Assembly (NCBI GenBank): GCA_003118195.1
Contig: BEXV01000330.1
Span: forward strand, 43,633-107,632
DNA from: Hemicentrotus pulcherrimus
Taxonomy: Eukaryota; Echinodermata; Echinoidea; Camarodonta; Strongylocentrotidae
Length of the DNA: 64,000 bases
Direction of reading: 5' to 3'
In this document: positions 47,173-62,283 of the stretch, piece by piece
Numbering within the stretch: position 1 is the stretch's first letter
Layout of the letters: each line of letters starts with the position of its first letter
Notes under the pieces: generated by a model
Told to the model about the DNA's origin: nothing
The model's input: the letters and a program-made list of their open reading frames with translations, nothing else
Databases searched by the model: none
Position numbers and translations under genes: made by a program

Positions 47173-49540
47173 GTTCAAATGCGAGCTCCTGAAACTATCA
47201 CTATCTTAATCGCTTCTCTGCCTTACATCTGACCATGGAATGAGGCTATAAGTAAATTTCAGAACCATCTCTCAGGGCTCTATCGGCAGTCCGTATTCTC
47301 TGGAGATGATTCCCATATTACATAGATATATGTTGAGGACATAAATATATGTTGAGGACAACACCAATATATATTACGTTCATGATGATTCTTGGGGTAT
47401 TACTTATCTAAATCTCTTATGAAGAGATGATTGGTGATACAAAATTGGAAAATAGCAACGAGTACATACACACTAAAGCTTTTCGTTGCTTTTGTTTATG
47501 TCGAATTTGAACGTGTTATAATTTTATTTTGTTTACGTTTGGCAGAAGGCAGATCTCCCGGGACTGCAACAAAGATATGCACCAGTTTGTCGATTATTGC
47601 ATTAAAAGAAAGTAATTACACGAGTATTTCCAGGAGAACTGTGGACGAATAAATAAATATGCCGTCCTTCCATATCCATACACATGTAAATGGATTCATC
47701 TAACCAATTTTCCACATGCAGTATAGTCCGGCCGAAAAAAATGGGTAGAATGATTTTTAGGCCACTCCTACACAGCATGCCATGAGATTTGATTTCCTCT
47801 GATCTATATGTTTACAATGTAAGTAGACGGAGGAACACCCTAGAATGGCAGTGTCCTACGAAACACTTCATCTTCATACGGGCTTTGGTCCGTGGTGTCT
47901 TCTTCTCTTGTTCATGGTTTATCGAACAAACAATGTCGTGAGCTATCAACGAGAAGGGAGGCGGCAGAGAGCTGGAGGAACGTCGAAACATAGACAGGGT
48001 GCGTATCCGGTTACTTCTCTTACAGTGAGTGTGGGGTGACATCTTGGAGGCTGATGATATGGAACGGAGGTTTTGTGCTAGGGCGATTCAAGGAGTTGTA
48101 TTCACAGGAGGCGTGTTTCTGGCTTGTTAATTTCTCCTCTCCATCCACATTCAAACATTTCGCGTTTATAAACGTCAATAGACGTCGTCAGAAAAATATT
48201 ACGAATTTAATCTCCCCTTTCAACACGAAAATATAACACATTTCGCATACATTTGATCCCATACTTTGTCTTATTTTACCCAAAGTTTTACACCATGCGC
48301 AAACAGTTAGGAATGGAAACGGATAACATCTGTTTTCGGGTTTTCAAACTACTCTCTTGTTGAAGTAAAAATAGAATGCCACCCTAAGCGCCGAAAATCC
48401 ATGAGTCGTGAACTTTGATGTAGAGGCCTATCTTGTTTCTTTTTAGGTATTTTTTTTTTAGTCCGAACAAGTATTTCAAATAAGGGCATCAGTGATAAAT
48501 GATCGCAACTGTGACTTTCTCCTGATCATATACTGAAGATCAATTAACTCCAAAAATGGTTTAGAAATACCATCTTGAAATGATCCAAATGGTTACTGGA
48601 TACCTTTGTGAAGACGCTTATGAATTTTGTACGAATACTGGCATTCACCTTAATACATGTGGATCCTTGGTTGCAGATTTATTGTGTTCAAAGGTAGCTT
48701 ACTGATTCCCTCTAATGCATCACGTTTTTTTTTCGAATAACCTAGGAAACGTGGGAGGGTTTTCCTAATAAACAAGGCAACATAAAATACGAGGAAAGAT
48801 AAATCATTTCGTTACATTTGTTGAATCGTTTGTTATTCTCCAAAATAAATATCTCTAAATGAATTTTTGTAAAAACCATATTAAAGATACAAAAGGATTT
48901 GCATGTCGTCATCACAATAATCCATTCCATCTAGTATAAGAAAATAACTGGTGTAAAACGTTATGAAATGCAATGCGAAGAATATTAACGACATGGTGCA
49001 TAATGGAATATTATATAAGCAAATGCTGCCAAGTATCTATTCATAATTCATTATCAGCTACTTATGATTGAGCCCAACACTTTCGACTGAAAACGTGCTT
49101 GGTTTTAGTTACATAATGGACAGACAGTCGTCGCTCTTAATCTGACATTAAGGGGCAGATAACATATTTAGCATTAGTACGATAATAATGGATGTCTCAT
49201 AACGAGTTTCTTCTTTGACAACAAAAAATGCTCAAACGCTCGACCAGTTTGACAAGAAAAGAAAGAAAAGGATGGGGCAGGAGTTCATCATATAAAGTCG
49301 CTCAGTACGACAATATTTGCTGTAGCAATCGTTTGCATTTTGTAAATTTCTTTTTGTCAAGGTTTTAGAATCTAACGTGGATTTGGCCATTACCTTTAGG
49401 GCCTTTTTCGTTTGTTTTGGTCTTTATCAATCACGAGGTTATACAGATGTGACCATAAAAGAGAATGTAGTATGTTTATTCAGCGAGAAGCGTTATTTTC
49501 AGATTACAAATGTAATGCGAGAGTAAATACTTAGCGGAAT
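47173..49540. other. Intron part, no gene seen
   Basis: A two-unit tandem repeat of about 19 bp (core ATATATGTTGAGGACA) lies at 47325-47360. No coding feature is supported. Confidence 0.5.
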
Positions 49541-49634
49541 GAGAAAGCGAGAGAGAGAGAGAGAGAGGAACATTTGAAGATAAAGGGGAAAAAAAGAATA
49601 TGACAGTAAAGAGAAAAAAAGAAGAAGAAATGCG

Positions 49635-49665
<31 letters not shown>

Positions 49666-49711
49666 AAGGGAGAGCGAGGGAGACAGAGAGAGGGAAATGG
49701 GAGGGGACAGC
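49541..49711 (+). repeat. (GA)n-rich purine block
   Basis: Two GA runs (about 49549-49567 and 49640-49664) lie within a longer purine tract. Confidence 0.9.
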
Positions 49712-51328
49712 GAGATATTGCCCTATGCCTGGCTTCGGATCACTGCTCTGTTAATCGCAGGCACTTCTGTTTGAGAGCATTTCATTTAAAAATCATACAC
49801 GGGAATTGTACTGCCTTCACTAAACACAAAGTCACTATCTTTAGGATTCTACTTTTATGTATTTATCCTGCAAAGTCCACTTAAAATTTAATACCAATGG
49901 AGTCATTTGCCTCTACACGTCAGAATCAGTTCCAGCCCAGATGATAGTAAGTTTTGTTGACAGGTGCTTCGCTGTGGATGGTTAAGGAATACATAATCCA
50001 TGTACATTTTCAAAAATGCAGGGGACTGCTGCCTTGGGCTCTGTCAGACATGAAATCAATTTTTGTGAATTCTGGACAGCACTCGCAGCAGGAATCTCTT
50101 GAATTTGCACGATGGAGCTCAATTATCATGAAGAGGGGTAACCAAATACCTTGGCGTCAGGGGCAAAAACTAAAAAACATCGGCTTAAAATTGGCATGAA
50201 TAATGGATTTGTGGGATTGCGTCAAGCATTTTTTTCTATTTCGTATCTCTCAATTATTTAAAGCCGACGGCCAGATTAAATGAATTTTGCTGGTGGGTAC
50301 GCTTTTCAAATGGAAATGAATCTAAAATAACATGAATTTTAAGCCATTGTAGATCAAACATTACAAACTGCGTAAAAGAAATCACTAACATCACTGTAAT
50401 TTATCGGGAGGTAAAAAGGTTATACATGTATTTATGCAAATCAAGATGACATGCCTTCATGCCCCAAAAAGATATTTGAGGCGGATTCGAATGAAAAGCA
50501 TTTGAAAACGAAGTCTTTTATTATTCTTGGATAATTCTCGAACGGGTAGAAGATATTTTCTACTTTTTATTTTATTTTTCTTACCCCATGAATTCATCTT
50601 CTCTCGTTACACTGCTCTGTGCATAATGTGCAAGTGTGGTTGGTATCTCAATGCCACAGTAGAAAACGTCTTTATCATGTTGCACCGAATTTAACAAAAA
50701 TAATTACAGTGAACGGAAGATCATGATAAGGATGATACTAAACGAGGAATAGCCTTGAATTTATCTTGTGAAACCCCAAAACTTTAATACGTTAGTCGTT
50801 TTTATTGACACTTGTACTTTCTTACAGATAGTATTCCAATGAAAATACTGCAATCCTATGGCGGTAAGAATTATATGACTACCCTTCAAAATAAATCATG
50901 TAAATCAAAATCATGGTTCGTTTTTACATTGCATGAGGTCGTATATAAATAACAACCCTTCGAAACCGCTCCAATTTATTCAATTGAATTTGTTTGAGGT
51001 GATTACTTCTGGGCTATCAATTATGATAATTGTTCAATGCTACTCGAAAGAGTTCTCCAAAAGAATAAACTATATCGTCATCAAAATAGTATCAACACAT
51101 ACTACTAAATTTGAAGTTGATAGCACGTCTACTGTAAGATCAAATAGCAATAAAAGGGGTATCATAACATTTGTATTTCGAAAATTAACAGGAATGCGTA
51201 TTCTGCTGCAAAATGAAAATGTGTTTACTATTTCTGATACATCGGACGTCTCCTATCGCCATTGTTCTAGTTGTAAAACAATATCCGCACGAGAGGACTG
51301 CCTTTGTATCGTATTATATTTGACTAGC
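49712..51328. other. Intron part, no gene seen
   Basis: A 158-codon plus-strand frame (50933-51409) runs into the TC microsatellite and has no recognisable domain. Confidence 0.45.
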
Positions 51329-51386
51329 TCCCCCCCCCCCTCTCTTTCTCTCTCTCTATCTATCTTTCTCTCTCTCTCTCTCTTCC
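51329..51386 (+). repeat. Poly-C followed by (TC)n
   Basis: A C run at about 51330-51340 leads into TC units. Confidence 0.9.
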
Positions 51387-51556
51387 TCCAGCGTCCATGG
51401 GTAAAATAAACAATGGAAATAGACGTCAGAGCTGAGAACAAATTGATATCATTGATGGCAATAACAAACGAACGAAGGTCCCTAAAAACGTCACATGCGT
51501 GGCAATGAAAATAAAAGACCAGGCCTTTCCTTACAGATTGACAACGGCTGAATTAA

Positions 51557-51838
51557 GTGATGATGATAGTGGCGAGAGTGATGGTGGTGCTGGTGGTGGT
51601 AGTCATAGTGATGATGATGATGATGATGATAATGTTGATAATGATGATGACGTTGATTATTATGGTGACGATGATGAAGACGGTGATAATCGCGATGATG
51701 ATAGTTAAAATGTTGATGATGGTAGTAATGATGGCATTGATGGTAATGACGATGATAGTGATGGTGGTGAGGGTAATAGTGATCACGCTCATTATAATGA
51801 AAATGATGATGATGATAGTGATAGTGATGATGGTGATA
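51557..51838 (+). repeat. Imperfect (GAT)n trinucleotide block
   Basis: About 280 bp of GAT/GGT/AAT-type triplets keep a period of three. All frames are open and give Asp-rich, Met/Ile-rich or His-rich strings, which are repeat artefacts and not proteins. Confidence 0.9.
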
Positions 51839-53385
51839 AATTGCCAACATTAAAATGATTGCACTGATATTAGATAATTATGTTTTTCAGTGCGGTCATC
51901 ACAGTAGATATATCATGATTATTATCTGACATTTTGGATATGCCACGGAATATGGCCATTGTTAACGGAGCGCCTATACAAATAACACTGCAGTTACTGA
52001 GCGAACCCATGGCGTGAAAATGCATGCGTGCGATAGCCTGTTGCTTCAGGGACATTTTCTGATGCATTTACCATAAATTTCACCATATTATAGGGCGCAC
52101 ACTTAAGATTCCGCTTAAATCCCTCTAAGTGTGCCGTCTTGCTCCAAACCTAATCGTTTCGCTATACAAGCTCCTCGGCTAATAGCCCTGCAATCAAATC
52201 CGTAACTATGACCCATGCCCTCTGATTCGTCAACTAATACAGTAAACGAATTATTGAATCAAAGAGAGTGAGGCCAGCGTCGTGATTGAAGCCAAACGCA
52301 ATATTCATCATCCTTCTATTACTAATGAAACAGCGTTTGGGAGGTTACGTGGGAGAGACACAAATTTTAATGCGAGGTTGGGAGACGTGCATTTATGCTT
52401 TATCTGCGGCTCTAATACAGGAATTCGGTGGATGTGTGTATGTGTGTGTGTGCGTGTGTGTTATATGTTTGGTGAAAAGCTGCGCGGTGAAATAGCAATG
52501 TTAACGTTAGTTGACTGACTGAAATGAATGTGTGGGTTTGTCTCAGTTGCAATTTAATCATATCTCTCACACTTTTCCAGTATCGTGCTCGTATTCATTA
52601 ACAAAATGTAACCCTCGGTTCTACACAACCTTACCACGATGTACAAAAATATTGAGTAGCTCATTCCCCCTTCCTTCTATCAAAAGTAAATGGTTTTCAT
52701 AAAATGGAAAGTCATTAAAATTCTAATCAGATACACTTAAAAAAAAAAAAAAAACGATTTGCATGGATTGCCTTGTATTTTGTCCTCCACCTACGTATGT
52801 AGGCGTTTACATCTGTACCTAATTTTCATATCTCATGTAGAAAGGGTATTACATGATATGAATTTCCTCAGTTGGTATATCACACTCGAATACTTTCCCT
52901 GTAATAATTACTACTCACTCAGTACATATAAGTCATTTCGGTAATGTTTAGTGTTTATGATTCTATCAATGAAAGAAGCAACCCCGACTTAACATCATGT
53001 ACAGATGGCTATTTCGTCATTATTAAAGTTGCAGTGCTTTTTTCATGTCAGTGTGAATGTATGTGTGTGTTAAAGTATTGTACCCCATGATATGTAAAGC
53101 TCTCGGTGAATTACTGGAAGTTTTATCATATTTTTCTCATCACATCTTTCTTAACCTTGACGAACTGAGATCGACATTCATGTTTCATTCTCACATTATC
53201 TTCAATTCAGTGAAGTCCTTTTGGAGTCCCTATACTACGAGGGTTTTTTTTTTCTTAGGTCTTGATGACACGGGACTGAATATTGAATACATTGCTACGC
53301 GTATTTTCGTATATTTCAGATAAGTATGACAAAACTTAAATTGATTTGATTTTTTTTTGCACATATTTTACCCCACTCATATAAA
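51839..53385. other. Intron part, no gene seen
   Basis: A (GT)n run lies at about 52434-52461 and poly-A at 52737-52754. Nothing coding is supported. Confidence 0.5.
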
Positions 53386-53422
53386 TATTAATAATAATCA
53401 ACTTTTATCTAGCGCTTTATTC
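53386..53422 (-). mobile_element. Solo SINE/LINE 3' tail
   Basis: On the minus strand AATAAAGCGCTAGATAAAAG is followed by TTGATTATTATTAAT, close to the SINE tail at 56713-56750. Confidence 0.5.
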
Positions 53423-53467
53423 ATCTCGGAAGTCTAACGTCACGTTATATATTATATGTCCCCCATT

Positions 53468-53529
53468 TCTCTTTCTCTCTCTCTCTCTCTGTCTCACTCA
53501 CTCACTCTGTCTGTCTGTCTCTCTCTCTA
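53468..53529 (+). repeat. (TC)n/(TCTG)n microsatellite
   Basis: TC units are followed by CACT and CTGT units. Confidence 0.9.
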
Positions 53530-56458
53530 TTGACGTTTGTTTTATTCCTTGTCTCTCTTTTTCAGCTCGTATCAATATTTATGAATTTAATTATTGTATA
53601 CATGTGGGAATGATCCACAGGGAGTTTTTTTTAATTACATACACCTGTCGGGAGAACTAAAACAGGGCCAAATGCATGGATTCATAACGAGTGTTTTTAA
53701 CACTATGTAAATCGATTTGAGTTACCAGACTGTAATGGAAAGCGTGCATTCCTTAATCATGGAGAATTTGGGTAGGTTTTTATTTGAATACTCAACTTAA
53801 AGAAAGAAAAAGAAAACCTCCCATGGATGCTCAAACTATATTTATTACTGTTCCTCATGAGGTATTCCCTAATGATCGGAATTCGCTTATAATGATAAAA
53901 TGTAATGAAAAATATATTTTGTAGAAACATGAATTTATCACAAAAATATGGCCATATTTAGGCGAGTGAGTTGCATAAATATTAGCTACAAATTATAAAT
54001 TCCCCAACGTGAATTAATTTTAATGTTGGTTGCTCCAAAACTATCACTCTAAATGTAAAACCACTCTTACAGTGAGGAAGAGAGAGAGGGGAGGTGAAGG
54101 AACATAAAGCCCTGATTCATGAATATGCAATTAAATTAATTCGACGTTGTAAAGGATATAAAGTATCTATACGCACTTGTCATGAAAATCCATGTTTTTG
54201 ATTTCATATCTTCATTTGCGTATCGGTGGAAATGGTTTTAAAAATGTGTATACCAATTTACATCAATCAAATGCTATTAAGAAATTAAACACCTATGAGA
54301 GGATATGTCTTTTATATTATACATAGGTACTCAAGACTTTGTTCAACTTCTGCTTACTGAGTGTGATTATGAGAATATATTACTAGCTTAGAAGAAGAAA
54401 AAAATTAGCATGAGCGGGATAGTCCTTAGAAAAAAATTTCAAATGGGAATGCAGGTCATTTAAAGTAAATAGACTTTGATTTTGTTTAAATTGTATTCAT
54501 ATTCTAGAGCATGAATGCATCATGTTGTCATGGCAATTAAAGGTATAGAATCACGACGAACGCCATAGGCCGAACGATGTCAAACTAGGCGCCTTTCTTT
54601 AAATATCATTTTATGGCAAGCTAATGGGTATTTAGTTTCACATTGACGACCGAATGGTAACTGTACAAGAGCTTTTCAATTCCATTTCAGTCTTTTTAGA
54701 TTCATAAGAAGTAGTATGGCCAATTAAAATTATGAAGAAGAAAAAAGAACATTAAACTGCGTTTAACGTTTTTCATTTCTGTATAACTTGCTTGAATTGT
54801 AAGTTATATGAATGATTGATGTCAGTGTAGGAATACAACAAATAGCAAATACACATATGATTCCAGAAAACTGAAATACGATAACAATAAAAAATAAAAT
54901 TATATTCTATAGCGCATAAATACCGGACAATCTCTTGTTTATATACAAATATGGTAATTAAGAAAATTAGTTAATCTACCCTGAAAAACCATTATACTAG
55001 CAAAAAAAGGGAAATCAACAGTAAAATTTATTTACAAGATAAATTACATGTGGAACAAATCAAGGTATACATTGGTTTCTTTTGGAACTAAATTATTTAT
55101 TATGAATCGGCGAGTTTCGATATAAAAATAAAAAAATAACCATTGCTACCTTTATTGCAAATATTAGGAAAGGGATTGAAACGACAAAAATATATGACCG
55201 TAAAAGTCTTTTTTTTTGGGGGGGGGGGGTGTGAGATTTCTTCAAATAAAATCTTACAAAGGTTATATGTTCTCTATGAATAATAATTGCTTTGAAAAAA
55301 ATAGGAGGCTTCCATTTATCAATAAGGTCCTCAAAATGTCCTCACAACAATTGTTTTGAAATGACAGAATTTCCTCTATTTGTTTGTATAAGTAATAGAA
55401 ATACATACGCTCATTATGAATAAAGTGATTAAAGTATATGTATGCATGAATACATGTATGTCCGATATATTTTCAAATAGGTAGACACGCAGGGTTTAAT
55501 TTACGATAAGCAATCATGTGTATGGCTAGCTCCAGAGAGAAAGAAAGGAAGAAAAGAATGTCACGTACCAGGTTTATGACACGAGACTTAGTGACCATCG
55601 TCTGGTCGACACGTAAAATACATACGTCAGAGCAGAAAGGGTCATCTAGACGGGTAACTTAGATTTCACCGGGGTTGAGATGTCAGCCAATTTATGTGGA
55701 ATGCGCAAGAAACTACGCAAGGGGTCATTGCGATGAGGCGGTCGATACCCAATTGGACAGATAAGTGGGACCAAAGAATGAACAGTCTGCTAGCCACAGG
55801 ACACGTCGACATGCTTCGGAAATGCTTTTTCTACTCCAATTCAATCTTGATTTGAAATCATCTTTTCCACGTATTCACAATTGTGATACTTTGACGGGCT
55901 TCGCAATTGTTTTTGAAAATTATGATGATTGTTGTTGTCAATTTATTAATTAACTTAATAATCGCAGCTACTTTAGAAAAATCAACTAGGGTCATTAAGA
56001 TAGCCTTGCGCGTCACATATTTAAGATATGCCAAAATGAAAATAACGTATTAGGTAATCCGAAATTGATTTACATGTATGGGATGTAAAATAGGGAATAT
56101 GTACATTTCCCTTAGGATACTTTTTTCGAAATTATTTCGGACCGTGTTAACAACTTGTTATGTGATGTGTATATCATCGTATTCTTACCAACCTATAGAA
56201 ATGCACTTTATTTCTTGCAAAAGGATGATGAAAAAATAATTGGTTAAAATTATTGTTATAATGATCAAAATGCAAGTGCACATTTCTCAGAATGTTCCTT
56301 AGCTATATTTGTAAAAGGTTTTCACAGAATCACATTATATTCTATATTTTAGATATCCAAACCATCTTTTATTTCATCCACCACTTTGTTATTGCTGTAG
56401 TTTAACACGGAAATTATATAATATGTTACTATCTACAGTAGATTGAACGATGGCCTAT
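53530..56458. other. Intron part, no gene seen; one more tail trace
   Basis: On the minus strand 54885-54930 reads TATGCGCTATAGAATATAAT and an A/T-rich end, a worn SINE-tail trace. A T9-G12 run is at 55209-55229. No gene is recognised. Confidence 0.45.
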
Positions 56459-56755
56459 AGAGGTGTTGTGGTCGAGTGGATACGTCGCCGGATTGCCGAT
56501 CACAAGGTCTGCGGTTCAAGCCTTTTACGTACAAATGTCCTTTGGCAAGACATTGATCTACATTTGCCACACTCCACCCAGGTGAAGTAAATGGGTACCT
56601 GGTAGGAATTTATTTCTTGAAACGCAGCGCGCGTAACAGCTGCACTGCTAATTAATGCTGTAATTATGCTGTATTATTGTAGAGCGCTTAGAGACTTCTG
56701 CATAGAAATTGTTAGGCGCTATATAAGGATAATTATTATTATTATTATTACATTG
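56459..56755 (+). mobile_element. Complete tRNA-derived SINE
   Basis: The head at 56462-56525 has a box A-like TGTGGTCGAGTGG (56467) and box B GGTTCAAGCC (56513), spaced as in a tRNA gene. The body includes TCCTTTGGCAAGACATTGAT and CCACCCAGGTGAAGTAAATG, blocks common in marine-animal SINEs (from memory). The 3' end has an AGCGCTTAGAGAC...AGGCGCTATATAAGG stem followed by ATT repeats (56731-56750). It lies antisense to the channel gene within its intron. It serves as the reference for the solo tails elsewhere in the window. Confidence 0.85.
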
Positions 56756-57556
56756 TTTTAGATTTCTGTTGGTATACTAATCTTTATTAAAATGAGACGA
56801 TTTTTGTTTGTTTGTATGTGTATGGGTAATCCTGAACGAGATGTTGGAAAATGTAATGACTTGAACAAAATTCGGTTTGGTGATATAGCGCATATATATA
56901 TATATATATCATTGGGCACATTGTGACCTTTTAAGTATTGTTCCTACATCAAGGCAGTGTTCCTATTACATGTACATAATTGTATAGAGCTAGGCCATAT
57001 TGATTTTATTTCGAAACGTCGAAAATGATATACGTCTTAACCCAATTGCTAACAGAAAGCAAACAGCGTTTGCCATGTCGACTATTTCAATAGCTCGCTT
57101 TGTTCTGAACCATATGCTTCTCCTAAAATTATGTATGTATGAATTCCTTTGTCAGTACCAACAAAACGCTGCTGTTAGATATTACACTCCTTTATTCTGT
57201 TTGTTAAGTGAATGTGTGGCACATGTCACGTGCAAGTAATATTGTATTAATAAATCAAGCGTGCTGATTTCGTCTGCGTGTGCGCAAAAACATGTGTTTC
57301 CGTTAATTTTATGAGTTAATGTTAAAGACCGCTTCGGAAATAGGAAAAGGTCCTTGACTTCAATATAAGAATTGCTTTGAAGTTGACGTGGAATTAGCAT
57401 TTGTGACTAGATTTCGAATCTCACTTCGGAGTTATTAATATGAGTACGATGTTTCCATCCGTGTCTGCCCTAGTTCCAAATAAATGAAATTGATTGGGGT
57501 GTGTAGAATGTTATATAGTTGAGCCATTTCCCATTATTATAAATTTTAAATATTAT

Positions 57557-57845
57557 CCCCCCCCCCCGAAAAAAATAAAAAAATAAAAAATGAAATTAAA
57601 AAAATGAAAAATAAATAAATGAAAAATATAAAATATAAATGAACAATAATAATAATAGTAATAACACACAAAGTGTACCAGCAATAGCAATAGAAATAGT
57701 ATTAGTAATAGGTATCGTAACACTAATAATAATAATAACAATAATACTACTAATAACAGTAATAACAAATATAATAGTAATAGTAATAATGATAGTTATA
57801 GTAAAAAATAATAAAAGTGATGGTAATAGCAATAGCAGTAAATGA
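57557..57845. repeat. Poly-C, A-rich and imperfect (AAT)n block
   Basis: C11 (57557-57567) is followed by A-rich sequence and then about 200 bp of AAT/AGT/ATA-type triplets. Open frames here are artefacts. Confidence 0.85.
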
Positions 57846-59299
<1,454 letters not shown>

Positions 59300-59660
59300 G
59301 TATTATCGTCTGCTACAAGATGAGCCGCAACGCCAAAAAAAAAGCACACAGAAAGATTTTGCGTGCCCGTGTTAGCTAAACGGAGGCCACGGCGAAAGTA
59401 GGTTTCCGTTCGTCTTGTCGCCTTGCGTACGGCACGAACACCCTTATACACACACACATGCACACACAATTCTCGATCGCGCACGCAGACAGGCACACCG
59501 AAGCATCCCCGTAGAAAATACACACTGATCAAACTTTCACCGCGGGCGGGCTGACGCTAAAAAAATTTCAGCACAGGTCACTCACATGTACCAGTCAACT
59601 ATCGTACCCAGCGCATGCGCTTTTCGTATCTCGCAATCGCGAGAAAAGAAGAGATCTCTG
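59300..59660 (-). promoter_or_regulatory. CpG-rich putative promoter of the channel gene
   Basis: CpG density rises sharply here relative to the AT-rich flanks, 240-600 bp upstream of the start codon. GCGCATGCGC at 59611-59620 is a perfect palindromic NRF1-type site. AATCGCGAGA at about 59635-59644 matches 8 of 10 bases of the TCTCGCGAGA promoter element. No TATA box is evident, which fits a CpG-type promoter. The transcription start is inferred, not seen. Confidence 0.45.
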
Positions 59661-60179
59661 AGGGCTCGTTTTCTATTTGTCATGCAAATTATTTCGTGCC
59701 GTAAAGATGCAACAGTAGTGTTCAATGTTTCATTACAAGTATACACAGTTATTGCCGATTGATGTTGATGAGTGTTCAATGCCATGAACTTGGACTATAT
59801 ACAGAATATATAATATTTTCAAAACACAGGCATTTTTATGAATTGTCATACTTCTTCCCAATCTGCTCTTCATTTCTTTACACATGCAAACAAAATCTTA
59901 TTCTTTTTCTTTTTACTTTTAGCTTTGCAATTTTATATTCCTTTCATCTCACGTAGATATGCCTTATAATATCTATTTATATCTACCTCCTCAATATTAC
60001 TTCCCTTGCCCTGTGTGTGAGTGTGCGTGTGTGTGTCTGTGTTTGGACATTTCATATCTCCTCATTTTTTAAAAATATTCTTTACATTCATTTCCACGTA
60101 TAAACACAAACATGGGCTAAATTTTAAACATTTATTGTCTTACTTACACGATGCTTAGATATTCACTGTTCTCTCCTTT
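59661..60179. other. No gene seen
   Basis: AT-rich upstream flank with a GT-rich run at about 60015-60040. Confidence 0.5.
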
Positions 60180-60454
60180 NNNNNNNNNNNNNNNNNNNNN
60201 NNNNNNNNNNNNNNNNNNNNNNNNNNNNNNNNNNNNNNNNNNNNNNNNNNNNNNNNNNNNNNNNNNNNNNNNNNNNNNNNNNNNNNNNNNNNNNNNNNNN
60301 NNNNNNNNNNNNNNNNNNNNNNNNNNNNNNNNNNNNNNNNNNNNNNNNNNNNNNNNNNNNNNNNNNNNNNNNNNNNNNNNNNNNNNNNNNNNNNNNNNNN
60401 NNNNNNNNNNNNNNNNNNNNNNNNNNNNNNNNNNNNNNNNNNNNNNNNNNNNNN
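60180..60454. other. Assembly gap of 275 N
   Basis: The sequence is undetermined. The right edge starts in a C14 run (60455-60468). Frames drawn across it are meaningless. Confidence 1.
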
Positions 60455-62046
60455 CCCCCCCCCCCCCCACGCAAAACAAATGTTATGCGACATATAGTTT
60501 AGATCATTATAATATTTGGCGGGTTCAGACGGCAAGTAGGGTTATTTATTTCAGAATAGATATTATCTTACAGTAAATCGGACAACGGTGAGAAGCAAGA
60601 GGCTAGTGTCTTAAAAAGGAGACAATCCTAGACAAGCATGCTTTTTGTTTTCGTTCTTCACGCTATATCGTGTGATTCTTATTTTTTTTAATAAATATCA
60701 AATGGTGCTTAATATATTTGACATTATATAATTTTCCATGCACATTATCTATTCTTTTATTACTTGATCGCGAATTGCTCAACCCTGACCTTTGAAGTAT
60801 TAACATAATATAATAAAAGAAACAAAATATCTTTCTGTAACCCTATTATTTACACCGTATGCCTGGCATTTTTTATGGCATTCCAATCCAACCCCTTGTT
60901 ACGAAAGTTATGTAGGCCATTTCTGGCAATCTAATTATGATTATAGTGTGGAAGTAATATGATAATTTGATATTTGACCCTAAATAGCTTCCAAGATTGC
61001 TAAAGGTGACCTCTTTGATATCGATTGCATTTATGCCTGCTAAATAGCATCTCCATATAGCCTGGCTGAATAAATCCATAAAAGGTTCGACATCATGAAT
61101 AATTATTAGTAATGGTGTGAAGAAGATAGAATTCCGTTATCTTGGTCATATCCCAATCTCTAAATTATCAAGAAGGATTGAAGCACACATTCTTTTAACA
61201 AGTATACTGCGGAACTTTATACATGTAAGACAGTATTACAAAAGTTCATAAATCTATGATGATCTGAATCTACGGTGCGTTTCAAAGGAAAGTACATAGA
61301 TTGAAAACATCCTCCAAAAATATAATTTACGGTATCTGTATCTTGTAATGAATCGGATGGCACAAAAATCATTGAAAATATGCCCACTTGAATGAGCAGT
61401 CATTAAAAAAAAGAATTGGTGCTATTTAAAAGGTTCAGTTTTCAGATGGAGTAAATTGTATATGAGGTATCAGTTGCACTTGCTCTGTTATCTATCCATA
61501 ATTAATCTGCAGTCGTGCACCCTTCCTCCATCCCACATACACCCACACACACACGCGCGTTCACATAACGCACATAAAATTGCATAATGTTGTATTTCCT
61601 GCACTTAATTTTCTATATATTATTGTTTTTGGTTATTTGTTTGTATTTAGCATTTCGAAAAAATTTTATGCGATACATTACAAACATACAAAAAATTGAT
61701 AAATTTCCTTAAAAGAGAGATAAATCTATTTTTTAACGAAGTAACTTGTTTCCTCTGTTTTTCACATCTCTTCCATTAAATTGTCATGCTTCCCTGCTGA
61801 GATATTTCACATCCATGTTTAATTGCAGAGAAAGAGCATAACCTTTGTCAATTAATATGTAAGATATAGGGTATAACAGATCTTTTCCTAAATTTATAAT
61901 TCGCCATGTAACATTATTTTGTGTTTATTGGGTCTTTTGCCATTATAGATGAAGAAGAAGTTTAAAGAAGAAAAAACATGTAATATATCTTCATGTCCCT
62001 TCGCTCAATCATTCCGACATTATCCAGACAAAAATGGATAGTGATG
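60455..62046. other. No gene seen
   Basis: AT-rich sequence with a CA-rich run near 61535-61560. Nothing recognisable. Confidence 0.5.
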
Positions 62047-62283
62047 GAGACGATCTGTGCTGGAGACGACCCCTGAAATTATGGAGGGGTGGTGGTGATG
62101 GGACATGGGCGCATTCGGCAATGCATGGGTGAAGATGGTAAATCAGTTTTAAGGGCCAGGAAAAACTCAGTGAAACTTGCTATGAAGGAACACGAAATGG
62201 GCTCCCCTGATACATTTACTGAATCCCGTTCTTGGAGGGGATGCCGCCCCTCTCCTTTGCAATGATTTATGGATACGCCACTG
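62047..62283 (-). mobile_element. Possible DNA transposon end
   Basis: Read on the minus strand from 62283, the sequence starts CAGTGGCGTATCC and continues with G-rich sequence, like the start at 10302. The opposite end was not found. A 71-codon frame over it shows no known domain. Confidence 0.3.

Noticed and set aside
47845..48039. 64-codon plus-strand frame with a leucine-rich segment and a possible donor
   Set aside because: It is open on both strands, and the donor-like GTGAGT coincides with an acceptor-like TTACAG, so neither is reliable.
50933..51409. 158-codon plus-strand frame
   Set aside because: It ends in a TC microsatellite and shows no domain; its length is partly due to the repeat.
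51499..51853. Asp-rich, Met/Ile-rich and His-rich frames
   Set aside because: All are translations of the GAT repeat block in different frames.
60144..60576. Frames across the gap
   Set aside because: They consist mainly of undetermined bases.
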